DNA of 64,000 nucleotides from Pseudarthrobacter sp. IC2-21 (GCF_034048115.1 NZ_CP139145.1:1178001-1242000), one strand, 5' to 3'. Positions 45,478-56,140 are shown, counted from the stretch's first letter. Made by a program: numbers and translations. The notes: generated from the letters alone by a model not told the origin.

Positions 45478-46837
45478 CGAGGACACCCCCAGACACGTCG
45501 ACCAGCACCCCAGGACCCACGAAAAAAGCGCGGCGGCCGAAGAAACTGCCGCCGTCGTGGCCGTGGATACTGCCGGCGGCGCCATCAGCCCCTCGGCAGT
45601 GCCTGCCACCGCCCAAAGCGGAAAACTGCCCGGCGCCCCGGACACCGTGCTCCGAAAGATTTTCACCGGCAGCGGTGTGGTCTCGGTCCTTGCGGTGTTG
45701 CTGGCGCTCATCCTGGGCGGCCTGCTGATTGCCGCCACGGACGAGCGGGTGGCCACCACCTCGGGATACCTGTTCGCCCGCCCCACCGACTTCCTCGCTG
45801 CCGTCTGGAACGCCGCCACCCGGTCCTATATCGCGCTGTTCCAGGGCTCGGTCTTCAACCCCCGGGGTTCGGGCCTGGCCGTGCAGTTCGCGCCGCTGAT
45901 GGAAACCCTCACCATCGCCACGCCGCTCATCACCGCGGGCCTGGGCGTTGCCCTGGCGTTCCGGGCAGGCCTGTTCAACATTGGTGCGCAGGGCCAGATC
46001 ATCATGGCCGGCATCCTCGCCGCCTGGGTCGGTTTTGCCCTGCACCTTCCCCTGGGCCTGCACCTCCTGCTGGTCCTGGTGGCAGGCATTGTGGGCGGCG
46101 CGCTCTGGGGCGGGCTGGTGGGCCTGCTCAAGGCCCGGACAGGGGCCCACGAGGTCATCCTGACCATCATGTTCAACTACATCGCCCTGTACTTCCTGCG
46201 ATACCTGCTGAACACTCCGGCGTTCCAGCGCCCGGGGGAGTCCAACCCCATCTCGCCCATCCTGGACCCCACTGCCGTCTACCCGCAGATCTTTGGCTCG
46301 CAGTACCGCCTGCACCTGGGCTTTCTGCTGGCCATCGCGGCCACCGTCCTGGTGTGGTGGCTCCTGAACCGCTCCACGGTCGGCTTTGAATTCCGGGCCG
46401 TGGGGGCCAACCCCAAGGCCGCCCTGACCGCCGGGATCAACGTCTCCCGCTCCACCATCCTGGTGATGGCCATCGCCGGCGCCCTGGCCGGCATGTCCGG
46501 CGTCGCCCAGGTGGCCGGCACGGAAAAGGTCCTGACCGACGGGGTCGCGGCGACGTATGGCTTCGACGCCATTACGGTGGCACTGCTGGGACGTTCGACG
46601 CCGTGGGGTACCTTCGCCGCCGGCCTGCTGTTCGGCGCCTTCCGCGCCGGCGCCGTGCAGATGCAGATCCAGACGGGAACCCCCATCGACATTGTCCTGG
46701 TGGTTCAGTCGCTGATTGTCCTCTTCATTGCGGCCCCGCCCCTGGTGCGGGCCATCTTCGGGCTCAACCCCCGCCGCAAGAAGCCGGTCAAGGCCGGCAA
46801 ATCCCAGCAGGCAGCAACCACCGGAGGCGCAGCATGA
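45470..46837 (+). CDS. nupB: Nucleoside ABC importer permease, first copy
   Basis: A 455-residue membrane permease of the BPD_transp_2 family. A long Ala/Pro-rich cytoplasmic N-terminus of about 60 residues precedes some ten hydrophobic segments. Landmarks are ALAFRAGLFNIGAQGQIIMAG, FEFRAVGANPKAALTAGINV (coupling loop) and FDAITVALLGRSTPWGT. GTG 45470 has GGAGG seven bases upstream. It overlaps both neighbours, so ATPase and two permeases are translationally coupled. Confidence 0.92.
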   Translation: MPDEDTPRHVDQHPRTHEKSAAAEETAAVVAVDTAGGAISPSAVPATAQSGKLPGAPDTVLRKIFTGSGVVSVLAVLLALILGGLLIAATDERVATTSGYLFARPTDFLAAVWNAATRSYIALFQGSVFNPRGSGLAVQFAPLMETLTIATPLITAGLGVALAFRAGLFNIGAQGQIIMAGILAAWVGFALHLPLGLHLLLVLVAGIVGGALWGGLVGLLKARTGAHEVILTIMFNYIALYFLRYLLNTPAFQRPGESNPISPILDPTAVYPQIFGSQYRLHLGFLLAIAATVLVWWLLNRSTVGFEFRAVGANPKAALTAGINVSRSTILVMAIAGALAGMSGVAQVAGTEKVLTDGVAATYGFDAITVALLGRSTPWGTFAAGLLFGAFRAGAVQMQIQTGTPIDIVLVVQSLIVLFIAAPPLVRAIFGLNPRRKKPVKAGKSQQAATTGGAA

Positions 46838-48159
46838 GCGCAACAGCAACATCGCCCCTGCCGGGAAAGGGAACCCCCGGCACAGCGCCCCGCGCAGGCG
46901 AGGCACCGGAAACGTCCGGGAAACCGGTGATCTGGAAGACCCCTGTGGTGCTCTCCGGACTGGCCCTGGTGGCCTTCATATTCTTCGGGCTGATGGGTTC
47001 TGGGCAGACGGCCAAGTTCGGCATATCCACCGGCAGCGATTTCTTCCAGCTACCAGCCCTCGAAATCCCTGCCATGGCGGGCGGCATCGTGCTCTCAGTC
47101 CTGATGCTGGGGCTGGCGGCGTATGCCATCTACCTCAAAACCAGGAACCGGCCAACCCCGGCCTGGCTCACCATCACCTTCACCGTGCTGTTTGTGGCCG
47201 CCTTCCTGATCTGGGTTGTGGGCGGAGCACGAACCCCCAGCATCTCGCTGGCCGGGCTCATCGCCGGTTCGGTGACGCTGGCCGTTCCGCTCGTTTTCGG
47301 CTCACTGTCCGGCGTGCTGTGTGAGCGCGTGGGCGTGGTTAACATCGCCATCGAGGGTCAGCTCCTCGGCGGTGCGTTCACGGCGGCCATCGTGGCCAGC
47401 GTTACCCAAAACCCGTTCGTGGGCCTGCTGGCGGCCGCCGTCGCCGGCGCGGCAGTATCCATGGTGCTGGCAGTATTCAGCATCAAGTACCTGGTCAACC
47501 AGATCATTGTGGGTGTGGTGCTCAACGTCCTGGTTTCGGGCGTGACCGGCTTCCTGTTCAGCACCGTTATGCAGGAGAACAAAGCCAGGTTCAACTCCCC
47601 GCCCGGCCTGGACATTGTCGAGATCCCGGTCCTCTCCAGCATTCCCATCCTCGGCCCCATCCTGTTCAAGCAGTCCGTGGTGGGGTACCTCATGTACGTC
47701 GCCGTCATCGTGGTCTGGGTGGGGCTGTTCAAGACCAAGTGGGGCCTGCGCGTCCGCGCCGTCGGGGAACATCCCCAGGCCGCGGACACCATGGGCATCA
47801 AGGTCAACGCCACGCGCTTCTGGAACGTGACCCTGGGAGGTGCCATCGCGGGCATCGGCGGGTCCTTCTTCACCCTCGTGGCGATCGACAGCTTCACCAA
47901 AGAGATCTCCGGCGGCCGAGGCTTCATCGCCCTGGCCGCCCTGATCTTTGGCCGGTGGAACCCCATCGGTGCGTTCTTCGCCGCCCTGCTGTTCGGTTTC
48001 GCGGACAACCTGCAGAGCATCGTGACCATCATCGGAACCCCGGTGCCCAGCCAGTTCATGGCCATGCTGCCGTACCTGGTCACCGTGCTCGCCGTTGCCG
48101 GGCTCGTTGGCCGGTCACGGCCGCCGGCGGCCAGCGGCATCCCCTACGTCAAGGGATGA
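46834..48159 (+). CDS. nupC: Nucleoside ABC importer permease, second copy
   Basis: A 441-residue paralogous permease. Key segments are GVVNIAIEGQLLGGAFTAA, GLRVRAVGEHPQAADTMGIKV (coupling loop) and GGRGFIALAALIFGRWNPIGAF. About ten hydrophobic segments follow a 40-residue cytoplasmic start. ATG 46834 overlaps the previous stop (ATGA) with GGAGG upstream; the open frame to 46603 is only read-through of the first permease. It overlaps cdd by four bases, tying uptake to catabolism. Confidence 0.92.
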   Translation: MSATATSPLPGKGTPGTAPRAGEAPETSGKPVIWKTPVVLSGLALVAFIFFGLMGSGQTAKFGISTGSDFFQLPALEIPAMAGGIVLSVLMLGLAAYAIYLKTRNRPTPAWLTITFTVLFVAAFLIWVVGGARTPSISLAGLIAGSVTLAVPLVFGSLSGVLCERVGVVNIAIEGQLLGGAFTAAIVASVTQNPFVGLLAAAVAGAAVSMVLAVFSIKYLVNQIIVGVVLNVLVSGVTGFLFSTVMQENKARFNSPPGLDIVEIPVLSSIPILGPILFKQSVVGYLMYVAVIVVWVGLFKTKWGLRVRAVGEHPQAADTMGIKVNATRFWNVTLGGAIAGIGGSFFTLVAIDSFTKEISGGRGFIALAALIFGRWNPIGAFFAALLFGFADNLQSIVTIIGTPVPSQFMAMLPYLVTVLAVAGLVGRSRPPAASGIPYVKG

Positions 48160-48581
48160 CGGCGATGGAAGCCGGCATCATCGACTGGGATTTGCTCAGG
48201 GCAGAGGCAACGCGGGCCATGGAGAACGCTTATGCCCCCTATTCGAAATATCCGGTCGGGGCAGCCGCCCTCACCGCCGACGGAAGGCTGATCAGCGGCT
48301 GCAACGTGGAGAACGCCAGCTACGGGCTGACGCTTTGCGCGGAATGCGTCCTGGTGGGAAACCTGCAGATGACCGGCGGCGGCCAGCTGCGCGCCTTCTA
48401 CTGCGTGGACGCCGCCGGCAACGTGCTGATGCCGTGCGGCCGCTGCCGGCAGCTGCTTTACGAGTTCCGGGCTCCGGCCATGGAACTCATGACCACCCAA
48501 GGCATCAAGACGATGGACCAGGTGCTGCCCGACGCATTTGGTCCCCAACATCTGGAGGACTCCGGTGACACAGGTAACTGA
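48156..48581 (+). CDS. cdd: Cytidine deaminase
   Basis: A 141-residue zinc enzyme converting cytidine and deoxycytidine to uridines. Motifs: YAPYSKYPVGAA, SGCNVENASYGLTLCAE (catalytic Glu and zinc Cys or neighbouring residues) and MPCGRCRQLLYEF (two zinc Cys). ATG 48156 overlaps the permease stop. It deaminates imported cytidine; the product feeds deoA. It overlaps deoA by 17 bases. Confidence 0.95.
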   Translation: MTAMEAGIIDWDLLRAEATRAMENAYAPYSKYPVGAAALTADGRLISGCNVENASYGLTLCAECVLVGNLQMTGGGQLRAFYCVDAAGNVLMPCGRCRQLLYEFRAPAMELMTTQGIKTMDQVLPDAFGPQHLEDSGDTGN

Positions 48582-49878
48582 AGCGTTCGACGCCGTCGAC
48601 ATTATCCGTACCAAGCGGGACCGCGGGGTCCTCAGCCCGGAGCAGATCGACTGGACCATCGATGCCTATACCCGCGGAGCCATTGCGGAGGAGCAGATGG
48701 CCGCGCTGAACATGGCCATTCTGCTCAACGGCATGGACCGCGCAGAGATTTCCCGCTGGACTGCCGCCATGATCGCCTCCGGGGAGCGGATGGACTTCAG
48801 CGGCCTCCAGCGGCCCGACGGCGGCACGAAGGTTACCAGCGACAAGCATTCCACCGGGGGAGTCGGTGACAAGATCACCCTCCCGCTGGCCCCGCTGGTC
48901 GCCGTGTTCGGCGTAGCCGTCCCGCAACTGTCCGGCCGCGGACTCGGCCACACCGGCGGCACCCTGGACAAGCTGGAATCAATTCCGGGCTGGCGCGCCG
49001 ACCTGAGCAACGACGAAATGATGGCTCAGCTGCAGGACGTGGGCGCCGTGATCTGCGCTGCGGGAGCCGGACTGGCGCCGGCAGATAAAAAGCTCTATGC
49101 CCTGCGCGATGTCACGGGCACGGTGGAAGCCATCCCGCTGATTGCTTCCTCGATCATGAGCAAAAAGATCGCCGAGGGGACCGGGTCACTGGTCCTCGAT
49201 GTCAAAGTGGGCAGCGGGGCGTTCATGAAGGACGAGGCCCGGGCGCGGGAGCTGGCCGAAACCATGGTGGCGCTGGGTAAGGACGCGGGAGTTAACACTG
49301 TTGCTTTGCTGACCAACATGAGCACGCCGCTCGGGCTGACGGCGGGCAACGCGATCGAGGTCGAGGAATCGGTGGAAGTCCTGGCCGGCGGCGGCCCGGA
49401 GGATGTGGTGGAACTGACCGTTCGCCTGGCAGCGGAGATGCTGGCATGCGCCGGTGTCCGCGATGCCGATCCCCGCGCCGCCTTGAAGGACGGCCGGGCC
49501 ATGGACGTCTGGAACAGGATGATTGAGGCGCAGGGAGGTGACCCGAGGGCCAAGCTGCCGGTAGCCAGGGAATCCGAGGTCATCTATGCGCCGGCCGACG
49601 GAGTCCTCGTGGAACTCGATGCCCTCGCCGTCGGCGTGGCCGCGTGGCGCCTCGGCGCAGGCCGCGCCCGTAAGGAGGACGCGGTACAGGCAGGGGCCGG
49701 GATCCGCATGCACGCGAAGCCCGGCGCGCAGGTCCGGGCCGGTGAACCGCTCCTGACATTGCTCACCGATACTCCGGAAAAGTTTGCGCGCGCCAAGGAA
49801 TCCCTTGAACATGCGGTCACCATCGCTCCTGAAGGGTCCCGCCCGGCACAACGGCTGATCATCGACCGAATAGCATAG
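48565..49878 (+). CDS. deoA: Thymidine / pyrimidine-nucleoside phosphorylase
   Basis: A 437-residue enzyme splitting thymidine (and often uridine) to base and sugar 1-phosphate. Landmarks: VDIIRTKRDRGVLSPEQIDW, the phosphate-site word TSDKHSTGGVGDK, GRGLGHTGGTLDKLESIPG and ALRDVTGTVEAIPLI. GTG 48565 follows GGAGGA by five bases and overlaps cdd. It completes the pyrimidine branch of the salvage operon. Its stop codon is part of the likely promoter of the next gene. Confidence 0.95.
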   Translation: MTQVTEAFDAVDIIRTKRDRGVLSPEQIDWTIDAYTRGAIAEEQMAALNMAILLNGMDRAEISRWTAAMIASGERMDFSGLQRPDGGTKVTSDKHSTGGVGDKITLPLAPLVAVFGVAVPQLSGRGLGHTGGTLDKLESIPGWRADLSNDEMMAQLQDVGAVICAAGAGLAPADKKLYALRDVTGTVEAIPLIASSIMSKKIAEGTGSLVLDVKVGSGAFMKDEARARELAETMVALGKDAGVNTVALLTNMSTPLGLTAGNAIEVEESVEVLAGGGPEDVVELTVRLAAEMLACAGVRDADPRAALKDGRAMDVWNRMIEAQGGDPRAKLPVARESEVIYAPADGVLVELDALAVGVAAWRLGAGRARKEDAVQAGAGIRMHAKPGAQVRAGEPLLTLLTDTPEKFARAKESLEHAVTIAPEGSRPAQRLIIDRIA

Positions 49879-49883
49879 AGACA

Positions 49884-50519
49884 ATGCAGGCCATCAATGA
49901 CTTCATCCTCGCTGCCGCCGGGCAACCCTGGGTGCTGCTCCTCGTTTTGGCATGCTGCCTCATTGACGGCTTCTTCCCGCCGATCCCCAGCGAATCGGTG
50001 GTGGTGGGCCTCGCTGCCGTGGCCGCCACCGCCGACGTGCCCAACCCATGGCTGCTGATGGCCATGGCGGCCCTGGGCGCCTTCGCGGGCGACAACATCG
50101 CCTACCTCATCGGACGGCGGGCGGGCACAGCCCGGTGGAGGTGGCAGCGAGGGCCCCGGATGCAAAGCGCGTTCCGGTGGGCCGGTACGGAGCTCAGGAA
50201 ACGGCCGGCATCGCTGGTCCTTGTGGCGCGGTTTATCCCGATCGGCCGGGTGGCGGTGAATCTGACCGCCGGCGTGACGCACTACCCGCACCTCCGGTTC
50301 GTCGGCCTGACTGTCCTTTCGGCAACCCTCTGGGCGTCCTACTCGGTAGGGATCGGCCTGTTCTTTGGCCAGTGGTTCGAGAGCAACCATTTCCTCGGCG
50401 CGGTCATCGCCATTGTGTGCGCCGTGGGCCTGGGAATCGTTGTGGACCTGGTCATCAACCGCATCCGCGGCAAGGTTCCGGTGGTGGAGCGCCTGAAGGA
50501 CCCCGACGTGCAGGAATGA
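49884..50519 (+). CDS. DedA-family membrane protein, first copy
   Basis: A 211-residue member of the DedA/SNARE-associated family, involved in lipid carrier or phospholipid movement in other bacteria. Four to five hydrophobic segments. The central motif FIPIGRVAVNLTAGVTHYPHLRF is characteristic; the early DGFFPPIPSE motif is present. ATG lies seven bases after TAGCAT with no Shine-Dalgarno, so it may be leaderless. It is followed by a second DedA protein. Confidence 0.9.
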   Translation: MQAINDFILAAAGQPWVLLLVLACCLIDGFFPPIPSESVVVGLAAVAATADVPNPWLLMAMAALGAFAGDNIAYLIGRRAGTARWRWQRGPRMQSAFRWAGTELRKRPASLVLVARFIPIGRVAVNLTAGVTHYPHLRFVGLTVLSATLWASYSVGIGLFFGQWFESNHFLGAVIAIVCAVGLGIVVDLVINRIRGKVPVVERLKDPDVQE

Positions 50520-50621
50520 CCGCCTGCGGGCGTAGCGGAGGGCATCCCGGCCATGGGACACTAAAGAGCGATATATCTCACGTCCAGCTGCAGCATTTTT
50601 TCGTCTAGGAGCAACACCCGC

Positions 50622-51347
50622 GTGGAGTTTATAAATGAAGCCGTGCTCCATGCGGCGGGCCAATGGTGGATCTACCCCGTCCTGCTCGTGTTTTTCTTTG
50701 TTGACGGCTTCGCCATGGTGGTCCCCAGCGAGACCCTGATCGTGGCGCTTGCAGCGTTTTCCAGGCACAGCGGCGAACCCAACATGTGGATTTTGGGTGC
50801 TACCGCGCTGGTTGGCGCCATGGCCGGCGACAATATGGCCTTTATGCTCGGCCGGAGGATCGGCCTCGAACGCTGGAAGTGGATGCGCCGGCCCAAAATC
50901 CAGAAAGCGTTCGGCTGGGCCCGCTATGAACTCGACAAACGCGGCGCCGTCCTGATTTTCACCGCCCGCTACATCCCGTGGGGCCGCGTGGCAGTGAACT
51001 ACGTTGCCGGCAGCACAGGATTCGGGCACCGCCGCTTCTTCCTGCTGGATGCTTTTGCCTGCCTCACCTGGGTTGGTTATTCCATCGGCATCGGCCTGCT
51101 GGCCAGTTCCTTCCCCTGGCTGCACCACAACCCGCTGCTCAGCGCCGGCATCGCCGTGGTGTTCGCGATCGTGCTGGGCGTCCTTATCGACCACCTGCTG
51201 CGGTGGTGGCATAACCACCTGGCCAGCAAGGATGCAAAAACCGTGGACGAATGGCTCGACGGCGGCCCGGACGGGACCCTGCCCCCGCACACCGGAGCTG
51301 CCCCGCTGCTGGCCCCCGCATCGGCCGAGGCCGAGCCCGGAAAGTAG
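50622..51347 (+). CDS. DedA-family membrane protein, second copy
   Basis: A 241-residue paralogue of the previous gene: DGFAMVVPSET, DNMAFMLGRRIG, ARYIPWGRVAVNYVAGSTGF. Four to five hydrophobic segments, with a 50-residue hydrophilic C-terminus. GTG 50622 has AGGAG upstream. The 102-base gap to the first copy holds no clear terminator. The two may act as a heteromer or come from a tandem duplication; both retain the conserved Arg and Gly of the family. Confidence 0.9.
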   Translation: MEFINEAVLHAAGQWWIYPVLLVFFFVDGFAMVVPSETLIVALAAFSRHSGEPNMWILGATALVGAMAGDNMAFMLGRRIGLERWKWMRRPKIQKAFGWARYELDKRGAVLIFTARYIPWGRVAVNYVAGSTGFGHRRFFLLDAFACLTWVGYSIGIGLLASSFPWLHHNPLLSAGIAVVFAIVLGVLIDHLLRWWHNHLASKDAKTVDEWLDGGPDGTLPPHTGAAPLLAPASAEAEPGK

Positions 51348-51386
51348 CGGCTGGCATAAGCTGCCTGCCGACCCTAAGGTTGGAAG

Positions 51387-52538
51387 GTGACTGAGCCCAT
51401 TGTTGACGCTGCCCCTGCCATTGATTTCGACCTGAAGAGCCTGCCGAAGGTTTCCCTTCACGATCATCTGGACGGTGGTCTCCGCCCTGCCACCATCATC
51501 GAACTGGCGCAGGCTGTCGGCCACACGCTCCCGTCCACTGATCCTGTGGCCCTGGGCCAATGGTTCCGTGAATCGGCTGACTCCGGCTCGCTGGTCCGGT
51601 ACCTGGAGACCTTCGACCACACGGTCGCCGTCATGCAGACCAAGGAAGGCCTGTTCCGGGTGGCCAAGGAATTCGTGGAGGACCTCGCGGACGACGGCGT
51701 GGTGTACGGCGAAGTGCGCTGGGCGCCGGAGCAGCACCTCCAGCAGGGCCTCTCCCTTGACGAGGCCGTCGAAGCAGTGCAGGAAGGCCTCGAAGCCGGC
51801 GTGGACGCCGTGGCGGAAACCGGCCGCGAAATCCAGGTGGGCCAGCTCATCACCGCCATGCGCCATGCCGATCGCGGCCAGGAAATCGCCGAACTGGCCG
51901 TGCGCCACCGCAACAAGGGCGCCGTGGGCTTTGACATCGCCGGTGCCGAGGACGGATTCCTGCCGTCCCGGTTCAAGGAGGCGTTCACCTACCTGGCCCA
52001 GAACAACTTCCCCGCTACCGTGCACGCCGGCGAAGCCGCCGGACTCGAAAGCATCCAGTCCGCCCTGGTGGACGGCCGGGCCCTGCGCCTGGGCCATGGC
52101 GTCCGCATCGCTGAGGACATCATGGTGGAGTTTGACGACGAAGACGACGCCGAGGCCGACGGCGGGGAGGACAGCATTGGCCTGGTCACCCTGGGCGACC
52201 TCTCCAGCTGGATCCGGGACCGCGGGATCGCCCTGGAGATCTGCCCTTCCTCGAACCTCCAGACCGGTGCGATCGCCGGCTTCGGTGAGGGCATCGAGAG
52301 CCATCCGCTGGACATGCTCTACCAGCTGGGCTTCAACGTCACCATCAACACCGACAACCGGCTGATGAGCGGTGTCACGCTGACCGACGAGTTCGAGCTC
52401 CTTGTTGAGACCTTCGACTACGACCTCGATGACCTGCTGGAGCTGACCCTGAACGCCGCCGAGGCATCATTCCTGCCGCTGGAGGAGAAGGAAGCGCTGG
52501 TGGAGTACATCAACGACACCTACGCCAACCTTGGCTGA
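51387..52538 (+). CDS. add: Adenosine deaminase
   Basis: A 383-residue zinc enzyme converting adenosine to inosine. Metal and catalytic motifs: KVSLHDHLDGGLRP (two zinc His), HAGEAAG (His and Glu), LGHGVRI (His). An acidic insertion (FDDEDDAEADGGEDS) lies near residue 250, then CPSSN. GTG 51387 is six bases after TAAGGT with no Shine-Dalgarno, so leaderless. It extends the salvage cluster to purine nucleosides. Confidence 0.93.
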   Translation: MTEPIVDAAPAIDFDLKSLPKVSLHDHLDGGLRPATIIELAQAVGHTLPSTDPVALGQWFRESADSGSLVRYLETFDHTVAVMQTKEGLFRVAKEFVEDLADDGVVYGEVRWAPEQHLQQGLSLDEAVEAVQEGLEAGVDAVAETGREIQVGQLITAMRHADRGQEIAELAVRHRNKGAVGFDIAGAEDGFLPSRFKEAFTYLAQNNFPATVHAGEAAGLESIQSALVDGRALRLGHGVRIAEDIMVEFDDEDDAEADGGEDSIGLVTLGDLSSWIRDRGIALEICPSSNLQTGAIAGFGEGIESHPLDMLYQLGFNVTINTDNRLMSGVTLTDEFELLVETFDYDLDDLLELTLNAAEASFLPLEEKEALVEYINDTYANLG

Positions 52539-53178
52539 CCAGCTTCCCGTCGAACGCCTGGTCAGGGTGATAGCCGAACTGCGGGAGCACTGCCCGTGGA
52601 TGGCAGCCCTGACGCATGCCTCCTTGGTGGAGTATCTCCTGGAGGAAGCCTTCGAAGTTGCCGAGACCATTGAAACCGGCGCCGATGACACCGAGCTCCG
52701 CGGCGAGCTGGGGGACGTGCTGCTGCAGGTGGTGCTGCACGCCCGGCTCGCCGAGGAGCGCGGCTCCTTTACGTTCGACGACGTCGCGCGCGGACTCACT
52801 GCCAAGATGGTCCGGCGCAACCCGCACGTCTTCCGGGCCGACGGCACCCTGCAGGACAGTTTCCCGGCCACGGTTGATGAGATCGTCCGGAAATGGGACG
52901 CGGTCAAGAGTTCGGAGCGGCCGGAACGCCGTGGCCCCCACGAAGGGATCCCCGACGCCCTGCCCGCACTGGCCAAGGCGCAGAAGTTCATCGACCGGGC
53001 AGGCCGCGCAGGATCACCGGTTCCGGCGGGTGAGCTGGCCGAAACCCCGGACGTCACCTCCGAAGCCGAGCTGGGGGAGCTGCTGCTGGCCGTCGTCGGC
53101 TCCGCGCACGCCCGGGGATTCGACGCGGAGCGGGCCCTGCGCGGCGCAATCCGCCGGCGGTTCGGCCCGCCATCATGA
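52531..53178 (+). CDS. mazG: MazG-family nucleotide pyrophosphohydrolase
   Basis: A 215-residue all-alpha NTP pyrophosphatase that hydrolyses (d)NTPs to NMP and PPi, a house-cleaning role. The MazG core has CPWMAALTHASLVEYLLEEAFEVAE (metal-ligand Glu pair) and ELGDVLLQVVLHARLAEE. It begins with TTG overlapping add by eight bases, so the two are cotranslated. Shorter than the two-domain E. coli MazG. Confidence 0.88.
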   Translation: MADQLPVERLVRVIAELREHCPWMAALTHASLVEYLLEEAFEVAETIETGADDTELRGELGDVLLQVVLHARLAEERGSFTFDDVARGLTAKMVRRNPHVFRADGTLQDSFPATVDEIVRKWDAVKSSERPERRGPHEGIPDALPALAKAQKFIDRAGRAGSPVPAGELAETPDVTSEAELGELLLAVVGSAHARGFDAERALRGAIRRRFGPPS

Positions 53179-53278
53179 CGTCCGGGTGACGGATGGCGTT
53201 CCGTAACGTCCGCCACTCTCGACTACGCTAGTCCCTGACGACGACGTCCCAGTGATTCCGCCAATTTTCAGCTGTTAG

Positions 53279-54592
<1,314 letters not shown>

Positions 54593-54610
54593 TAGCCGCG
54601 TAAATCTCTG

Positions 54611-54654
54611 ACCGGTGGCTATGGTTGAAAGACCATAGCCACCGGTTTTGTTTT
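54611..54654 (+). terminator. Intrinsic terminator of eno
   Basis: A perfect 14-bp stem (54611-54624 with 54633-54646) and TTTTGTTTT. Confidence 0.95.
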
Positions 54655-54682
54655 GAGGCAGGCCGCACGTTTCAGGAGTGTC

Positions 54683-55441
54683 ATGGCTACCCGCCGTCCC
54701 AAAGTTCCCAAAGCAGCTTCCCCACAGCGCGGCACAGCGGATCGTCCCCAGGAAGCCGCCGCTGACACCGCTGACGTGATCCGCGCCCAATTTGGCGGGA
54801 CGAAGGGCGGCGCCGCCGCTGGCACGGCCGGCCGGCCGGCGGGTGCCGCTGCCCATCCAGGAGCCTCGTCCAGGGCCCCGGGCGCCACGAAGGGCACTCC
54901 TGCCACGGGCGCCCCGTCGAAGGGCACCTCGTCGAAGGGCACCTCTCCCAAGGGAACTTCTGCAAAAGGCCGCCCGGGCACAAAAGTGCGGGGGAGCAGC
55001 GGGTCCGGCCCGGGCGGAACGCCGAAGGGCGAGGAGGCGGAGGAAACCCAGCCCGTCCCCGCCAAAGCCTTTTCCGGGCGCATGCTGGCACTGGCCGTGG
55101 TGATGATTGCGATCACCATCATGCTTGCGCCCACGGTCAAGATCTTTTTCGACAAACGTGCCGAACTGACCGCCCTGAGCGATGACATCGCCGCCCGCCA
55201 GGCCGAGGGGGACAGGCTGCGCCAGCAGATCTCGCGGTGGCAGGATCCCAACTATGTGAAACAGCAGGCCCGCGACCGCATTAACATGGTTATGCCGGGC
55301 GAAACCGGTTACTGGGTCTTCGGCAGTGATTTGCCGGCAGGATCAAGCAGTAGCCAGAACGCCGCAGCAGCGCAAGACCCCGCCGATCTGCCCTGGGTGG
55401 ATTCCCTGTGGGAGTCCGTCAGGCGCGCGGCCACAGACTGA
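54683..55441 (+). CDS. FtsB/DivIC-family septum formation protein
   Basis: A 252-residue bitopic membrane protein of the divisome. The first 130 residues are low-complexity Ala/Gly/Pro/Lys, including a 5-residue tandem SKGTS-SKGTS-PKGTS-AKG (54917-54970). One TM segment (MLALAVVMIAITIMLAP) is followed by an extracytoplasmic coiled coil with RAELTALSDDIAARQAEGDR and the family motif DPNYVKQQARDRINMVMPGE. ATG 54683 has AGGAG close upstream. It follows eno and precedes the DUF501 gene. Confidence 0.9.
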   Translation: MATRRPKVPKAASPQRGTADRPQEAAADTADVIRAQFGGTKGGAAAGTAGRPAGAAAHPGASSRAPGATKGTPATGAPSKGTSSKGTSPKGTSAKGRPGTKVRGSSGSGPGGTPKGEEAEETQPVPAKAFSGRMLALAVVMIAITIMLAPTVKIFFDKRAELTALSDDIAARQAEGDRLRQQISRWQDPNYVKQQARDRINMVMPGETGYWVFGSDLPAGSSSSQNAAAAQDPADLPWVDSLWESVRRAATD

Positions 55442-55456
55442 ACCACCAGAGGAAGG

Positions 55457-56140
55457 ATGGCCGCGCCAGTGGAAGCACACACGGCAACTGAGCCGGAGAA
55501 ATCCCGCCAGCCATCAGCACACGATCTTGAAGTACTCAGCAGGCAACTGGGACGGCCGGTGCGCGACGTCGTGGAAATCCCGGCCCGCTGCGTTTGCGGC
55601 AACCCCCTGGTTGCCGCAACGGCGCCGCGCCTGGGCAACGGCACGCCGTTCCCCACCACTTTCTACCTGACGCACCCGGTCATCACCTCGGCAGTCTCCC
55701 GGCTCGAAGCCGCCGGCCTGATGAACGAGATGAATGAGCGGCTCACCTCGGACGAGCCCCTGGCAGCCGCCTACCGTGCCGCCCACGAGGACTACCTTGC
55801 GGCCCGGGCCGGGATCGGCGAGCGGGCGGGCATCGGTGCCGTGCCGGAGATTGACGGCATCTCCGCCGGCGGCATGCCCACCCGCGTGAAATGCCTGCAC
55901 GTGCTGGTGGGTCATTCCCTGGCCGCCGGGCCGGGCGTGAACCCCCTGGGTGATGAGGCGATCGCGGGCATCAGCGAGTGGTGGACCGCGGACCGATGCT
56001 ACTGCGACGGCGCCTGGGATACAGCCGGGGAAGCCCCGTCCCGGGACCTGAGCCGCCACGGACCCCAGGGCCTGCCGGACATCGTGGGCCGGCCGGCCCC
56101 GGTCCGGAAAACCTCACGCAGCCCGGAAACCAGCCAGTGA
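55457..56140 (+). CDS. DUF501 domain-containing protein
   Basis: A 227-residue member of the actinobacterial DUF501 family. Landmarks: DLEVLSRQLGRPVRDVVEI, ARCVCGNPLVAATAPRLGNG, FPTTFYLTHPV, and RVKCLHVLVGHSLAAGPGVNPLGDEA. Two Cys near residues 50-55 and two in DRCYCDG could bind a metal. Function unknown. It lies between ftsB and ppx in most actinobacteria and overlaps ppx by four bases (GTGA). Confidence 0.92.
   Translation: MAAPVEAHTATEPEKSRQPSAHDLEVLSRQLGRPVRDVVEIPARCVCGNPLVAATAPRLGNGTPFPTTFYLTHPVITSAVSRLEAAGLMNEMNERLTSDEPLAAAYRAAHEDYLAARAGIGERAGIGAVPEIDGISAGGMPTRVKCLHVLVGHSLAAGPGVNPLGDEAIAGISEWWTADRCYCDGAWDTAGEAPSRDLSRHGPQGLPDIVGRPAPVRKTSRSPETSQ

Noticed and set aside
45242..46906. 554-residue minus-strand open frame
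   Set aside because: Antisense to the nucleoside ATPase end and permease gene; Gly/Gln/His-rich without domains.
49584..52304. 906-residue minus-strand open frame
   Set aside because: Spans deoA, two DedA genes and add in antisense; its composition is that of a shadow frame.
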